The notes beneath the pieces were generated by a model. That model saw only the letters and a program-made list of their open reading frames with translations, did no database searches and was not told the DNA's origin. Shown here in pieces: positions 42,134-50,333 of a DNA stretch of 64,000 nt. Source of the stretch: Tabrizicola sp. (GTDB lineage Bacteria; Pseudomonadota; Alphaproteobacteria; Rhodobacterales; Rhodobacteraceae); NCBI RefSeq assembly GCF_022842145.1, contig NZ_JALHQD010000012.1:1-64000 (forward strand), read 5' to 3'. Made by a program: the position numbers and the translations under genes. The number at the start of each line of letters is the position of its first letter. Within the stretch, counting starts at the first letter, position 1.

Positions 42134-43897
42134 TCAGACAGGCAGCACGAAGAACCAGTTGGACCAAAGCACCACCACGGCCCCCAGCAGCAGGGCCAGA
42201 TAGGGCAGCATCCCCGCCTTCCGCTCGCCCAGGTCGCCGTAGGCCAGTCCCATGTCGTCGTAGGCTTCCTTCGGGAACTTCCCGCCGTCCTGGAAGTAGT
42301 GGCGATACCAGAACACCGGGAAGATGAAGGCCGCGAAGATCAGACCCGACCACAGCGCGTTCTCGTAGCCCCAGACCTTCGCGCCCGCACCCAGGAACAG
42401 GGCGTTGACGAAGGCCAGCAGCGTGTTCACCCCGATCAACCAGGTCGGAGCCTTCCACGGACGCTCCATATGGGCGCTGTCGATGCGGTGGATCCAGCCG
42501 GCGTTCAGGTTCAGGAAGTTGAACAGGATGTAGCCGACGTTCGAAATCGCGAGGACGTAGAAGTACCCCCCGATGTCCGAGGCCAGCGCCAGCAGGATCA
42601 CGTTGAAGCCAAAGTCCGTCCACATCGCGTTGCGCGGCGCGCCGTGGCTGTTCACCTCGCCCAGATACTTCGGCAGCCAGCCATCACGCGAGCCCTGGTA
42701 AAGTGTGCGCGACGACCCGGCCATGGCGGTCATGATCGCCAGGAACAGCGCCATGATCATCAGGATGACGAAGATCTGGGTGATCACCGGCCCGCCGCCG
42801 ATCATGTTGCCCAAGGCCTCGCCCACGCCAGTTCCGTCGACGATGCCGGAGGCCAGCATCCCCTCTTGCCCAAGCACGCCCTGGAACGAGAACGGAATCA
42901 GGAAGAAGAACACGATGCACAGAAGGCCCGAGTAGAAGATCGCCCGGAACGTATCGGTCTTCGGGTCCTTCAGTTCGCGGGTGTAGCAGACCGCAGTCTC
43001 GAACCCGTAGGTCGACCATGCGGCGATGTACATGCCGCCCAGGAACAGCGTCCAGCCGCCGATGTTCCACTCGCCATCCACCCCGGAATAGGCCGCCGTC
43101 GGCGGAACCAGGTTGGTGACGTTCATCCAGTTGATCGACCCGGTCAGGATCGGCACCAGACCGACCAGCAGCAACGGAACCAGCACGATGATCGCAAGAT
43201 ACTTCTGCGCGGACGCCGTCGATGCGATGCCGCGCTCCTGAATCATCAGGATGATCAGCATCAGGATCACGCCGATCACAAATGTCGAGTTGAAGTGGAG
43301 GTTACCCAGCCCCGGTATGGTGATCTGGAAAGCTTCCCAGACCCGGAAGGCCGGGGTCAGGGCCGTAACGCCATCCGTCGCCGCGACCGCCTTGATCGCA
43401 TCCTCGACCGCCACGCCCGCGTTGGCGGCCATATAGTCGATGACCGACTGCGTCTCGGCGGTGTAGCTGGCCAGATTCGCTGTCACCCAGTCGATTACCG
43501 GCTGGCTGTCGGCCAGGGGAATCGGGAACAGCGCGTTCAGGATATAGCCCGCCGCGATGGCACAGCCCAAGGACAGCACCGGCGACCAGGCGAACCAGTT
43601 GCACCAGACCGACAGGGGCGCGATCAGCTTGCCATAGCGCAGCCAGGCCGTCGCCCCGTAGACCGAGGTCCCGCCCGACTTGTTGCCGAACATCCCCGCC
43701 ATTTCGGCATAGGTGAAGCTTTGCAGGAACCCCATGACCATCGAGATCATCCAGACCGCGAAGGCCAGTTTCCCCGTCGTTCCTGCAATTCCGCCAATCG
43801 AAAACAGCACCAGTGGCGGCACACCGGCGGCGACCCAGAAGGCCCCCTTCCAGCTTAGCGCTCGGACCATTTGGCCCGATCCAGTTTCAGTCGTCAT
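42134..43897 (-). CDS. APC-superfamily amino acid/amine permease
   Basis: A 587-residue, 12- to 14-helix permease of the amino acid-polyamine-organocation superfamily (GGTSVYGATAW, AAWSTYGFETAVCYTRELKDP and MTAMAGSSRTLYQGSRDG are typical sites). An unusually long hydrophilic loop of about 70 residues lies between early helices (roughly 125-195). Its place between amt and dmmDABC suggests uptake of a methylated amine or an N-methyl amino acid; this is inference. It has its own terminator, so it is a separate unit. Confidence 0.85.
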   Translation of the reverse strand: MTTETGSGQMVRALSWKGAFWVAAGVPPLVLFSIGGIAGTTGKLAFAVWMISMVMGFLQSFTYAEMAGMFGNKSGGTSVYGATAWLRYGKLIAPLSVWCNWFAWSPVLSLGCAIAAGYILNALFPIPLADSQPVIDWVTANLASYTAETQSVIDYMAANAGVAVEDAIKAVAATDGVTALTPAFRVWEAFQITIPGLGNLHFNSTFVIGVILMLIILMIQERGIASTASAQKYLAIIVLVPLLLVGLVPILTGSINWMNVTNLVPPTAAYSGVDGEWNIGGWTLFLGGMYIAAWSTYGFETAVCYTRELKDPKTDTFRAIFYSGLLCIVFFFLIPFSFQGVLGQEGMLASGIVDGTGVGEALGNMIGGGPVITQIFVILMIMALFLAIMTAMAGSSRTLYQGSRDGWLPKYLGEVNSHGAPRNAMWTDFGFNVILLALASDIGGYFYVLAISNVGYILFNFLNLNAGWIHRIDSAHMERPWKAPTWLIGVNTLLAFVNALFLGAGAKVWGYENALWSGLIFAAFIFPVFWYRHYFQDGGKFPKEAYDDMGLAYGDLGERKAGMLPYLALLLGAVVVLWSNWFFVLPV

Positions 43898-44233
43898 TCC
43901 CTCACTCCTGTTGGATGGCCGATCCGATCCGGGCTTATTGACTGCCCTGCTTTTTTCGAATGACCAGATTGCTTTGCGGCATCGGATTTTGTGTTTTTCC
44001 GGTTCCCCAGCCTTTTCCCCGTCCGACGCATGTCAGGTGGCACTGCCAGCGGCCCGACGGCGCGAGAAAAGCACGGTCGCGGCCACAAGGCGAGGAAAAT
44101 TTTATTTGTGCGAATAAATGTTTCCCAAAGCTGTCACACGCAAAGCGTGTGCAAAAGGGATCGCGGACTCCGGCAGCGCCAGAGTCCGCTCACTTGACCC
44201 AAGTCAGGTCCCACTCGTCAAGCACGACCTGTG
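43898..44233. promoter_or_regulatory. Intergenic region: permease promoter side and Amt-unit terminator
   Basis: This 336-bp stretch has no gene I can support. It contains an imperfect inverted repeat at 44163-44189, a perfect hairpin CACACGC-AAA-GCGTGTG at 44135-44151, and an FNR-like half-symmetric TTGAC-CCAA-GTCAG at 44194-44207. The permease promoter should lie near 43900-44000 but no clear hexamers are visible. Confidence 0.45.
44153..44189 (-). terminator. Probable terminator of the amt unit
   Basis: On the minus strand GCGGACTCTGGC, a 3-nt loop and GCCGGAGTCCGC form a 12-bp stem with one mismatch, followed by GATCCCTTTT. It lies 45 bp past the stop of the small membrane protein gene downstream of amt. 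Confidence 0.6.
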
Positions 44234-44398
44234 TCAGCCAGCCTTCTTGTAGGCCGCCTTCTCATGGCGGGCCCCCGCGACCAAAGCTACGACACACAGT
44301 AGGATCGACAGGCCAAGCCAGATCGCCTCGGTCCCCTGTCCCGCGTAATAGGCGCCATCGACCGTGCTCCAGTCTGTAATGCTTGTTCCGATCAGCAT
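44234..44398 (-). CDS. Small membrane protein downstream of amt, 54 residues
   Basis: A short reading frame starting 13 bp after the amt stop, with GAGAGG as ribosome-binding site 10 nt before the ATG. The peptide has a short polar N-terminus, a single membrane helix (AIWLGLSILLCVVALVAG, about residues 25-42) and a basic tail (ARHEKAAYKKAG). The strong Shine-Dalgarno, tight spacing and shared terminator make it a real gene, probably an accessory or assembly partner of the Amt channel. I recognise no named family. Confidence 0.75.
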   Translation of the reverse strand: MLIGTSITDWSTVDGAYYAGQGTEAIWLGLSILLCVVALVAGARHEKAAYKKAG

Positions 44399-44411
44399 GT
44401 CCGTGGTCCTC

Positions 44412-45800
44412 TCATTCTGCAGGGGTTGCGGGCGGCGGGTTCGCGCCCAGGAATTCGGGATAGGCCTGAACCGGGACCTTGACCTTGTCGAGGCCCATGA
44501 TCTCGGCCGATTGCGGGACTCGCAGAAGCCCCAGCTTCTTCAGGGCCAGGGACACCAGATAGCCCGGAATGAAGCCAAGCGCCGCCATGACGAGGGCCCC
44601 GATGACCTGCCCGTACAGCGTGATCGTCGGCGCACCTTCAGCTGTCAGTGCGGGATAGCCGCTGGCAAAGATGCCCACAGCGACCACGCCCCACAGACCC
44701 ACCACGCCGTGCAGCGCCACCGCGCCCACCGCGTCGTCGATCTGCAGCTTTTCGACGTAACCCGCGACCAGCGGCATGATCACTCCGCCGATCATCGCGA
44801 TGACGAAGGCCATCGGCGGCCAGTACAGGTCCAGTCCCGCCGCGACCGAGATGATGCCACCCAGCGCGCCCGACATCATCCAGAATGGGTCATGCGTCAT
44901 CACCCAGGCCGCAATCGCACCCCCGGCAAAGCCCATCAGGATGTTGAAGGTCATGCCCGACAACGTGACCGGCGTGCCGTAGATCGAATGGAAGATACCG
45001 GACCCCCAGCTCCAAGGCTCGCCGGGGAAGATCACGCAACCCATCAGGAATCCCCAGAAGCCCGCGATGATCAGCATCAGCCCGACCAGCGCCATTGGCA
45101 TCGAATGTCCGGCGATGGCGTTGGCGCTTCCATCCGGATTGAACTTTCCGATCCGCGCGCCAAGGTTGATCAGCACGCCCAGCGTGAAGAAGCCCGCGAT
45201 GGCGTGCACGACGCCCGAAGCGCCAAAGTCATGGTAGCCAAGGGCCGTGACCAGCCAGCCATCCGCGTGCCAGCCCCAGGCCGCACCCAGGATCCAGACG
45301 AAGCTGCCCAACACGATGGCAAGGATGGTGAAGCCGACGATCTGGATCCGCTCGATCAGGCTGCCGGACATGATGCTGGCCGTGGTGGCCGCGAACATGG
45401 CGAAGGCCCCGAAGAACACGCCCGTCGCGCTGTCGGCCACGTTCGGTCCCATCACCGAACCGGCCGGATTGGCAGCCCCGATCGCATACTCCAGACCCGA
45501 GGTGCCAATCGGCCCCGGCGTCATGCTGAAGCCGGTGGGAAAGGCCCAGTAGATGAACCAGCCGGCATAGTAGAAGGTCGGGATGATGAAGGCGAAAGCC
45601 AGGATGTTCTTGATCCCCGAGGCCAGCGCATTCTTTGCGCGGCTTGCCCCCATCTCGTAGGACAGAAACCCCGCATGGATCAGCACCATCAGCGGGATGG
45701 TCAGCCAGTAGAAGGTTTCTGCCGTCGTCCGGTTCAACCCGGCCAGGCTGTCCTTCATGGCGGCAAGCTCCGCGGTCAAGGCCGCGATCTGTTCTTCCAT
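44412..45800 (-). CDS. amt: Ammonium transporter (Amt family)
   Basis: An 11-helix ammonium/methylammonium channel of 462 residues. The twin histidines of the pore are in GVVHAIAGF and VALHGVVGLWG, and the Asp before the first in ALGYHDFGASG. Instead of a signal peptide it has an N-terminal coiled-coil-like segment (residues 1-22). Its place between tmm and the amine genes suggests a role in moving ammonium or methylammonium released by amine breakdown. No glnK gene is adjacent, which is unusual for amtB; a small membrane gene follows instead. Confidence 0.92.
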   Translation of the reverse strand: MEEQIAALTAELAAMKDSLAGLNRTTAETFYWLTIPLMVLIHAGFLSYEMGASRAKNALASGIKNILAFAFIIPTFYYAGWFIYWAFPTGFSMTPGPIGTSGLEYAIGAANPAGSVMGPNVADSATGVFFGAFAMFAATTASIMSGSLIERIQIVGFTILAIVLGSFVWILGAAWGWHADGWLVTALGYHDFGASGVVHAIAGFFTLGVLINLGARIGKFNPDGSANAIAGHSMPMALVGLMLIIAGFWGFLMGCVIFPGEPWSWGSGIFHSIYGTPVTLSGMTFNILMGFAGGAIAAWVMTHDPFWMMSGALGGIISVAAGLDLYWPPMAFVIAMIGGVIMPLVAGYVEKLQIDDAVGAVALHGVVGLWGVVAVGIFASGYPALTAEGAPTITLYGQVIGALVMAALGFIPGYLVSLALKKLGLLRVPQSAEIMGLDKVKVPVQAYPEFLGANPPPATPAE

Positions 45801-45998
45801 GATCGTCTCCCCGTTTGTCGCTGCCGCTGTTGCATGCCGGGCAGCTGGTGGAGACAGTTAACCACACAGAGCGCACTCGCCCCTTCATCCCGGGCAACAA
45901 GGTTTCCTGGCTTTGACATCCGCCGCGCGAACTGCGCCCCGCCAAGGCAAGACACCGGGCGGTTGCCCGGAAAATCGGCAGAGATGAATCGGAACGAC

Positions 45999-46028
45999 AA
46001 AGGGCCCCGGACGATGCCGGGGCCCTTT
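45999..46028 (-). terminator. Strong terminator after tmm
   Basis: A 12-bp perfect stem (AAAGGGCCCCGG / CCGGGGCCCTTT) with a 6-nt loop, 19 bp past the tmm stop; on the minus strand the stem ends in TTT followed by GTCG. It separates tmm from amt. Confidence 0.85.
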
Positions 46029-46046
46029 CCTGTCGTGAAGCCTGCT

Positions 46047-47390
46047 TCAGTTGCGCAGGTAGCTTTCCATCGAATCTTCCAGCGCATCCTTCCACGGGGT
46101 GTGGTGAACCGGGGCCATCGTGCCGGTGATGACCGACTTGTAGGCGTTGTTGCGGAAGGCCATGATGTCCTTCTTCTTGTGTTCCTTCCACTCGAAGAAA
46201 GCCTCGCAGGCGCCGTCGACGTCGAAGGACGGATAGTCCGTCTCGGCGATCAGCTCCTTCACATAGTCGCCCTGATAGTGGATCGCGTCGTGGGCATCCT
46301 TGCCCTCGTCCTCATGGCGTACCCGGTCCTCGACGTCCTTCAGCAGGACAGCCTTGTCCGTCGGAATGGCAATCTTGCCCATGATCGCATCGCGCACCCA
46401 CCAGGCCTGCGCGTCGAACATGTTGAAGGTGAACCACTGGTCCTGCATGCCGACGTAGAACAACTTCGGATTATGCACCCATGCCACGCCCTTATACAGA
46501 TCCGCCGCGGCCAGCCGGTTCGCCGTCTTCAGCCGCAGATCGTCGGGCAGGAACGGGAAGTGGTGCTTGTAGCCCGTGCACAGGATGATCGCGTCGATCT
46601 TCTTCGAGGTCCCGTCCGCAAAGTAGGCCGTCGTCTCATCCACCCGCTCCAGCTTCGGGACTTCCTTCCAGTTGTCGGGCCAGTTGAACCCCATCGGAGC
46701 GTTCCGGTAAGCCACGGTGATCGACTTCGCGCCGTACTTCCAGCATTGCGACCCGATATCCTCGGCCGAGTAGGACGACCCCAGGATCAGCAGGTCCTTG
46801 CCCGAAAATTCACGCGCGTCGCGGAAGTCGTGGGCGTGCAGCACGCGACCGTTGAACTTGTCGAAGCCGGGATATTCCGGCACGTTCGGCACGCTGAAGT
46901 GACCGCTCGCGACGATCAGATTGTCGAAGTCCTCGGAGTACATCCGGTCGGCCTTCAGATCATGCACCGTGATGGTGAAGTTGCCCTTGTCCTCGTTGTA
47001 CTTGACCATCCGCACCGTGGTGCAGAAGCGGATCCAGTCGCGCACGCCCGCCTTCTTCACGCGGCCTTCGATATAGTCGAACAGCACTGCGCGCGGCGGG
47101 TAGCTGGCGATCTGCTTGCCGAAGTGTTCCTCGAAGGAATAGTCGGCGAACTCCAGCCCCTCTTTCGGGCCGTTCGACCAGAGGTAGCGGTACATGCTGC
47201 AATGCACCGGCTCGCCGTGCTCATCCAGGCCCGTGCGCCAGGTGTAATTCCACAAGCCGCCCCAGTTCGACTGCTTCTCGAAGCAGACGACCTCGGGGAT
47301 ATCCTCGCCCTTCGCCTTGGCCGACTGGAACGCGCGCAGTTGCGCAAGGCCGGACGGCCCCGCTCCGATGACGGCAACTCTCTTCTTCAT
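46047..47390 (-). CDS. tmm: Trimethylamine monooxygenase
   Basis: FAD- and NADPH-dependent monooxygenase that oxidises trimethylamine to its N-oxide (also other methylated amines and sulfides). FAD motif [10 protein letters not shown] (residues 7-16), NADPH-side [10 protein letters not shown] near residue 204, and the FMO fingerprint as [11 protein letters not shown]. At 447 residues and with WNYTWRTG and [13 protein letters not shown] text it matches bacterial Tmm rather than Baeyer-Villiger enzymes. It is a monocistronic unit with its own terminator and supplies the substrate for Tdm. Confidence 0.95.
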   Translation of the reverse strand: MKKRVAVIGAGPSGLAQLRAFQSAKAKGEDIPEVVCFEKQSNWGGLWNYTWRTGLDEHGEPVHCSMYRYLWSNGPKEGLEFADYSFEEHFGKQIASYPPRAVLFDYIEGRVKKAGVRDWIRFCTTVRMVKYNEDKGNFTITVHDLKADRMYSEDFDNLIVASGHFSVPNVPEYPGFDKFNGRVLHAHDFRDAREFSGKDLLILGSSYSAEDIGSQCWKYGAKSITVAYRNAPMGFNWPDNWKEVPKLERVDETTAYFADGTSKKIDAIILCTGYKHHFPFLPDDLRLKTANRLAAADLYKGVAWVHNPKLFYVGMQDQWFTFNMFDAQAWWVRDAIMGKIAIPTDKAVLLKDVEDRVRHEDEGKDAHDAIHYQGDYVKELIAETDYPSFDVDGACEAFFEWKEHKKKDIMAFRNNAYKSVITGTMAPVHHTPWKDALEDSMESYLRN

Positions 47391-47504
47391 GGTAACCTCC
47401 GGATGGTGAGTCTTTTTTCACGCGTAGGGCGCGCTGGTTTTGCGTCAGCCTAGAGACAAAGTTGCGCCTGTGTCAAATCTTCTTCCTGCTGGTAAACATA
47501 ATGA

Positions 47505-47532
47505 ACCCCGGAACACATCAGTTTTCCGGGGT
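47505..47532 (-). terminator. Hairpin terminator of the universal stress protein gene
   Basis: ACCCCGGAA (47505-47513) and TTCCGGGGT (47524-47532) form a 9-bp perfect stem, about 40 bp past the stop of the stress protein gene and 115 bp before the tmm start. There is no long T-run, so efficiency is uncertain. Confidence 0.55.
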
Positions 47533-47572
47533 CCATCTGCAACCTCTGCATGAATTCTAAGCGCAAGCGCGG

Positions 47573-47986
47573 CTATCGGGCAATGGTCACCGTGCAATGC
47601 GCCTGACCCGCGACTTCCGCCGCGACCGAGCCCAGGACCAGACGCTTCACCCCGCGCTTGTCGCCGGTGCCCATCACGATGTGATCCGCGCCGATCTCTT
47701 CGCCATAGGCGATGATCGCCGGACCGGCGCTGCGGGAAACCACGGCCACGGTGTTCATGTCCGTCGCACCGGCGGCCTTCGCTTCGGCGGCGGCCTTCTG
47801 CAACACGCCCTCGGCCTCCTCATCGCTCCACTGGTTGATCAGCGGCCCGCGAGCACCGCCAAGCGCCAGGTTGATCGCGCAGATCGTCAGATGTGCGCCG
47901 GTCAGTCTGGCCAGTTCCGCAGCCTGGATCACTCCCAGATTGGCATGATCCGACCCATCGGTCGGACACAGGATCTTCTTCGTCAT
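47573..47986 (-). CDS. Universal stress protein family (UspA-like)
   Basis: A 137-residue single-domain Usp. KKILCPTDGSDHANLGVIQAA opens the fold, and the ATP-binding pattern appears as VMGTGDKRGVKRLVLGSVAAEV (the Gly-rich GxxGxxxxxxGS loop is close to consensus), so nucleotide binding is plausible. AAGGGTG precedes the ATG at 47986. Divergent from a cupin gene; a perfect FNR-type box lies 62-75 bp upstream of its start, pointing to low-oxygen control. Confidence 0.9.
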   Translation of the reverse strand: MTKKILCPTDGSDHANLGVIQAAELARLTGAHLTICAINLALGGARGPLINQWSDEEAEGVLQKAAAEAKAAGATDMNTVAVVSRSAGPAIIAYGEEIGADHIVMGTGDKRGVKRLVLGSVAAEVAGQAHCTVTIAR

Positions 47987-48047
47987 GGCTTCACCCTTGT
48001 CCCGGTTGACGTCGCACCCTGCAGACCACCAAATGCCCCTGTCCGCC

Positions 48048-48061
48048 TTGACCTGCGTCAA
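48048..48061. promoter_or_regulatory. Perfect FNR/FnrL-type box
   Basis: TTGAC-CTGC-GTCAA, a fully symmetric 5-4-5 site close to the TTGAY-N4-RTCAA consensus used by Rhodobacter FnrL. It lies between the divergent stress protein and cupin genes, so could serve either or both. Confidence 0.7.
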
Positions 48062-48098
48062 GAAAGTTCACCCACAGGTAAAATCGCCGGAGCGCGCC

Positions 48099-48461
48099 AT
48101 GCAGTCGATCGACCCAAAGGACCGCCGTATCGCCAATATCCACCAGGCCGCCTTTACGCCCTTCGTCTATCCGGACGGTGTGGCGCTGGGGGACGTGGTC
48201 CTGCAACTCGACGACAGCCAACCGCTCGGCGTGGGCTTCCACGTCTACCGGATGCCCCCCGGCATGACGACGCGCGGCCACCGCCACAACGGGCACGAGC
48301 AGTTCCTGATCCTGGAGGGCGAGCTGCACGAAAGCGACGGCACCATCCTGCGCGCCGGAGACATGGTGTTCTACCGCGACGGGACGGAACACAACTCCTA
48401 CAGCCCGAACGGCTGCCTGCTGGCCGTCCACATCGCGGGTGCCGAAACGCCGGTGGAGTAG
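48099..48461 (+). CDS. Cupin-domain protein
   Basis: A 120-residue single cupin. Motif 1 is GMTTRGHRHNGHEQFLILEGEL (metal ligands His, His, Glu) and motif 2 GDMVFYRDGTEHNSYSPNG (third His). Such small cupins are dioxygenases, isomerases or ligand sensors; none can be chosen here. GGAG lies before the ATG. Its start is 38 bp from an FNR-type box, so it may be oxygen-regulated together with the divergent stress protein. Confidence 0.85.
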   Translation: MQSIDPKDRRIANIHQAAFTPFVYPDGVALGDVVLQLDDSQPLGVGFHVYRMPPGMTTRGHRHNGHEQFLILEGELHESDGTILRAGDMVFYRDGTEHNSYSPNGCLLAVHIAGAETPVE

Positions 48462-48540
48462 GTCGGACACCACGCCCCGACACGGTGGCCTGCGGTCCGA
48501 AAGCTTGCTATCCCGTTCTCAGGTTTCACGGTGACACAGC

Positions 48541-50109
48541 GTGGCGTTCCTTCGCACCCTTCTTATCCTACTGGCCGGACTTGCCGCGGTTGTGGTGACA
48601 CTCGGGCTTTTACTGCCGCTGCCACCCCGACAGGGGATCGAAGTCACCGAAGCCTTCCCCGCCACGACCAACACCAAGATCGGCGCTGCCGTCCTCCGGG
48701 CGCAGGCGGCTCATCCGGGAAAAAGCGGTGTCATCCCTCTGGCGGGCGGGGGCGAGGCCTTTGCCGCAAGGATGCTGCTTGCGCGGACGGCCCAGCAGTC
48801 GCTCGACGTGCAGTCTTACATCTGGCAGGCCGACACGACCGGCTACCTCCTGCTGGAGGAATTGCGCGCCGCCGCCGCGCGTGGGGTCAGGGTTCGGCTT
48901 TTACTGGACGACAACGGGATTGCAGGGCTGGACGCCTCCCTGCGCGCGCTGGACGACCAGCCGAATTTCGAGGTGCGCCTGTTCAATCCTTTCACCCTGC
49001 GCCGCCCGAAACTTTTGTCCTACAGCTTCGATTTTGTCCGGCTGAACCGACGGATGCACAACAAGTCCTTCACGGCGGACGGCGCGGCAACCGTTGTCGG
49101 CGGACGGAACGTCGGCGACATCTATTTCGCCTTCGGACCGGACAAGCATTACATCGACACCGATGTGATGGCCCTTGGCCCGGCGGCAGCGGATGTCTCG
49201 ACTGCGTTCGATGCCTATTGGAACAGCGCCTCGGCCTATCCGGCAGATCTGATCCTCTCCCCGGCACCCGACGGCATGGCGCGTCTGACTTCCGCCGTAG
49301 CTGGGGTCAAGGCCGCCGATCTTGCTGCGCCTTATCTGGCAGCTATCGCCGAGTCCCCTTTGATCAGAACCCTTTTGCAAGGGCGGGATGCGATCGAATG
49401 GGCCCAGGTGACACTAGTAGTCGATCACCCCGGCAAGGGCCTTGGTCAGCCGGGTCCGGGTGGGCTGCTGATCCAGCGGCTGGCGGCAATTCTGGCGGAT
49501 GACGAAACCCGCCCCCGTGTTTCGGTCGATCTTGTCTCGGCCTATTTCGTGCCGGGGCCTGGAGGAACCGACCTCTTGACCGGTCTGGCGGCGCAAGGGG
49601 TTGCGGTCAGGGTGCTGACCAACGCGCTGGAAGCAACGGATGTCTTTGCCGTCCACGGCTCCTACGCCGAATATCGCCCCGCACTGCTGGCAGGCGGAGT
49701 TGCCTTGGGCGAACTCAGGGTTGACCCGCTGATCCCGCAACAGGACCAGACGCTGGCCAGCCTGCTTGCGGGCTCCGCCTCCTCGCTTCATTCCAAGGTC
49801 ATTGCAATCGATGGCAAACGGCTCTTTATCGGGTCCTTCAACTTCGACCCCCGCTCAGCGCGGCTGAACACCGAAATGGGCCTGCTCATTGAAAGCCCGA
49901 CCTTTGCGGCGGCGGTCACGAAGGCGGTGGATCAGGTCATGGGCCAGGACGCCTACGCGCTGCGTCTGTCCGCGGAGGGAAGCCTGGAATGGGCAGCGCG
50001 GGATCAAAACGGCGCGCAGGTGGTCCATGCGACCGAGCCCAACACCACGTGGTTCGACCGCCTCATGGTCCGTTTGATCGGTGTGTTGCCTCTGGATTGG
50101 ATGATGTGA
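48541..50109 (+). CDS. Phospholipase D family protein, cardiolipin-synthase-like
   Basis: A 522-residue membrane-anchored protein (helix at residues 5-26) with two HKD motifs: HNKSFTADGAATVVGGRN near residue 178 and HSKVIAIDGKRLFIGSFNFD near 420. The layout resembles YmdC/ClsC-type cardiolipin synthases, which join phosphatidylglycerol with a second phospholipid. It starts with GTG and has a weak ribosome-binding site. Its neighbours are unrelated to lipids; it separates tmm/cupin genes from gmaS and is convergent with gmaS. Confidence 0.85.
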   Translation: MAFLRTLLILLAGLAAVVVTLGLLLPLPPRQGIEVTEAFPATTNTKIGAAVLRAQAAHPGKSGVIPLAGGGEAFAARMLLARTAQQSLDVQSYIWQADTTGYLLLEELRAAAARGVRVRLLLDDNGIAGLDASLRALDDQPNFEVRLFNPFTLRRPKLLSYSFDFVRLNRRMHNKSFTADGAATVVGGRNVGDIYFAFGPDKHYIDTDVMALGPAAADVSTAFDAYWNSASAYPADLILSPAPDGMARLTSAVAGVKAADLAAPYLAAIAESPLIRTLLQGRDAIEWAQVTLVVDHPGKGLGQPGPGGLLIQRLAAILADDETRPRVSVDLVSAYFVPGPGGTDLLTGLAAQGVAVRVLTNALEATDVFAVHGSYAEYRPALLAGGVALGELRVDPLIPQQDQTLASLLAGSASSLHSKVIAIDGKRLFIGSFNFDPRSARLNTEMGLLIESPTFAAAVTKAVDQVMGQDAYALRLSAEGSLEWAARDQNGAQVVHATEPNTTWFDRLMVRLIGVLPLDWMM

Positions 50110-50192
50110 CCGCAAGGCCCTGATGCGCCTTCTGTAGGCGCGCACGGCGGCTTCGGGCCTGTAGCACCAGCGGATCAGCCACCTGCAACGAG

Positions 50193-50215
50193 AAAAACCC
50201 CGGATCGCTCCGGGG
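50193..50215 (-). terminator. Rho-independent terminator of the mgsABC-gmaS unit
   Basis: On the minus strand CCCCGGA, a 4-nt loop and TCCGGGG are followed by TTTTTCTC. It lies about 120 bp past the gmaS stop and also stops plus-strand read-through from the phospholipase gene less efficiently. Confidence 0.8.
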
Positions 50216-50333
50216 CCAGTTGGGGGTTCAGGTCAGGTAAGTCCACCCGCCGCAAGGTGTTAAGAAGTCGTGTACGCCCGCGAGCAAGTCGTTGATATCA
50301 TTGGCCACGCCGCGACCACCACCGTGGGCAGAC
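50216..50333. other. Untranslated tail of gmaS
   Basis: 118 bp between the gmaS stop and the terminator. I see no open frame with a ribosome-binding site and no strong inverted repeat; it is presumably 3' untranslated sequence. Confidence 0.4.

Noticed and set aside
44194-44207. FNR box TTGAC-CCAA-GTCAG
   Set aside because: Imperfect symmetry and about 300 bp from the nearest start it could control; kept only as a note in the region entry.
44364-47453. 1029-codon plus-strand open frame opposite amt and tmm
   Set aside because: A complement shadow: its peptide is rich in Arg, Gln, His and Asp with no domain, and both minus-strand genes are unmistakable.
50216-50333. tRNA or small-RNA gene in the gmaS tail
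   Set aside because: No cloverleaf arms or T-loop consensus; the region looks like plain untranslated sequence ending in a terminator.
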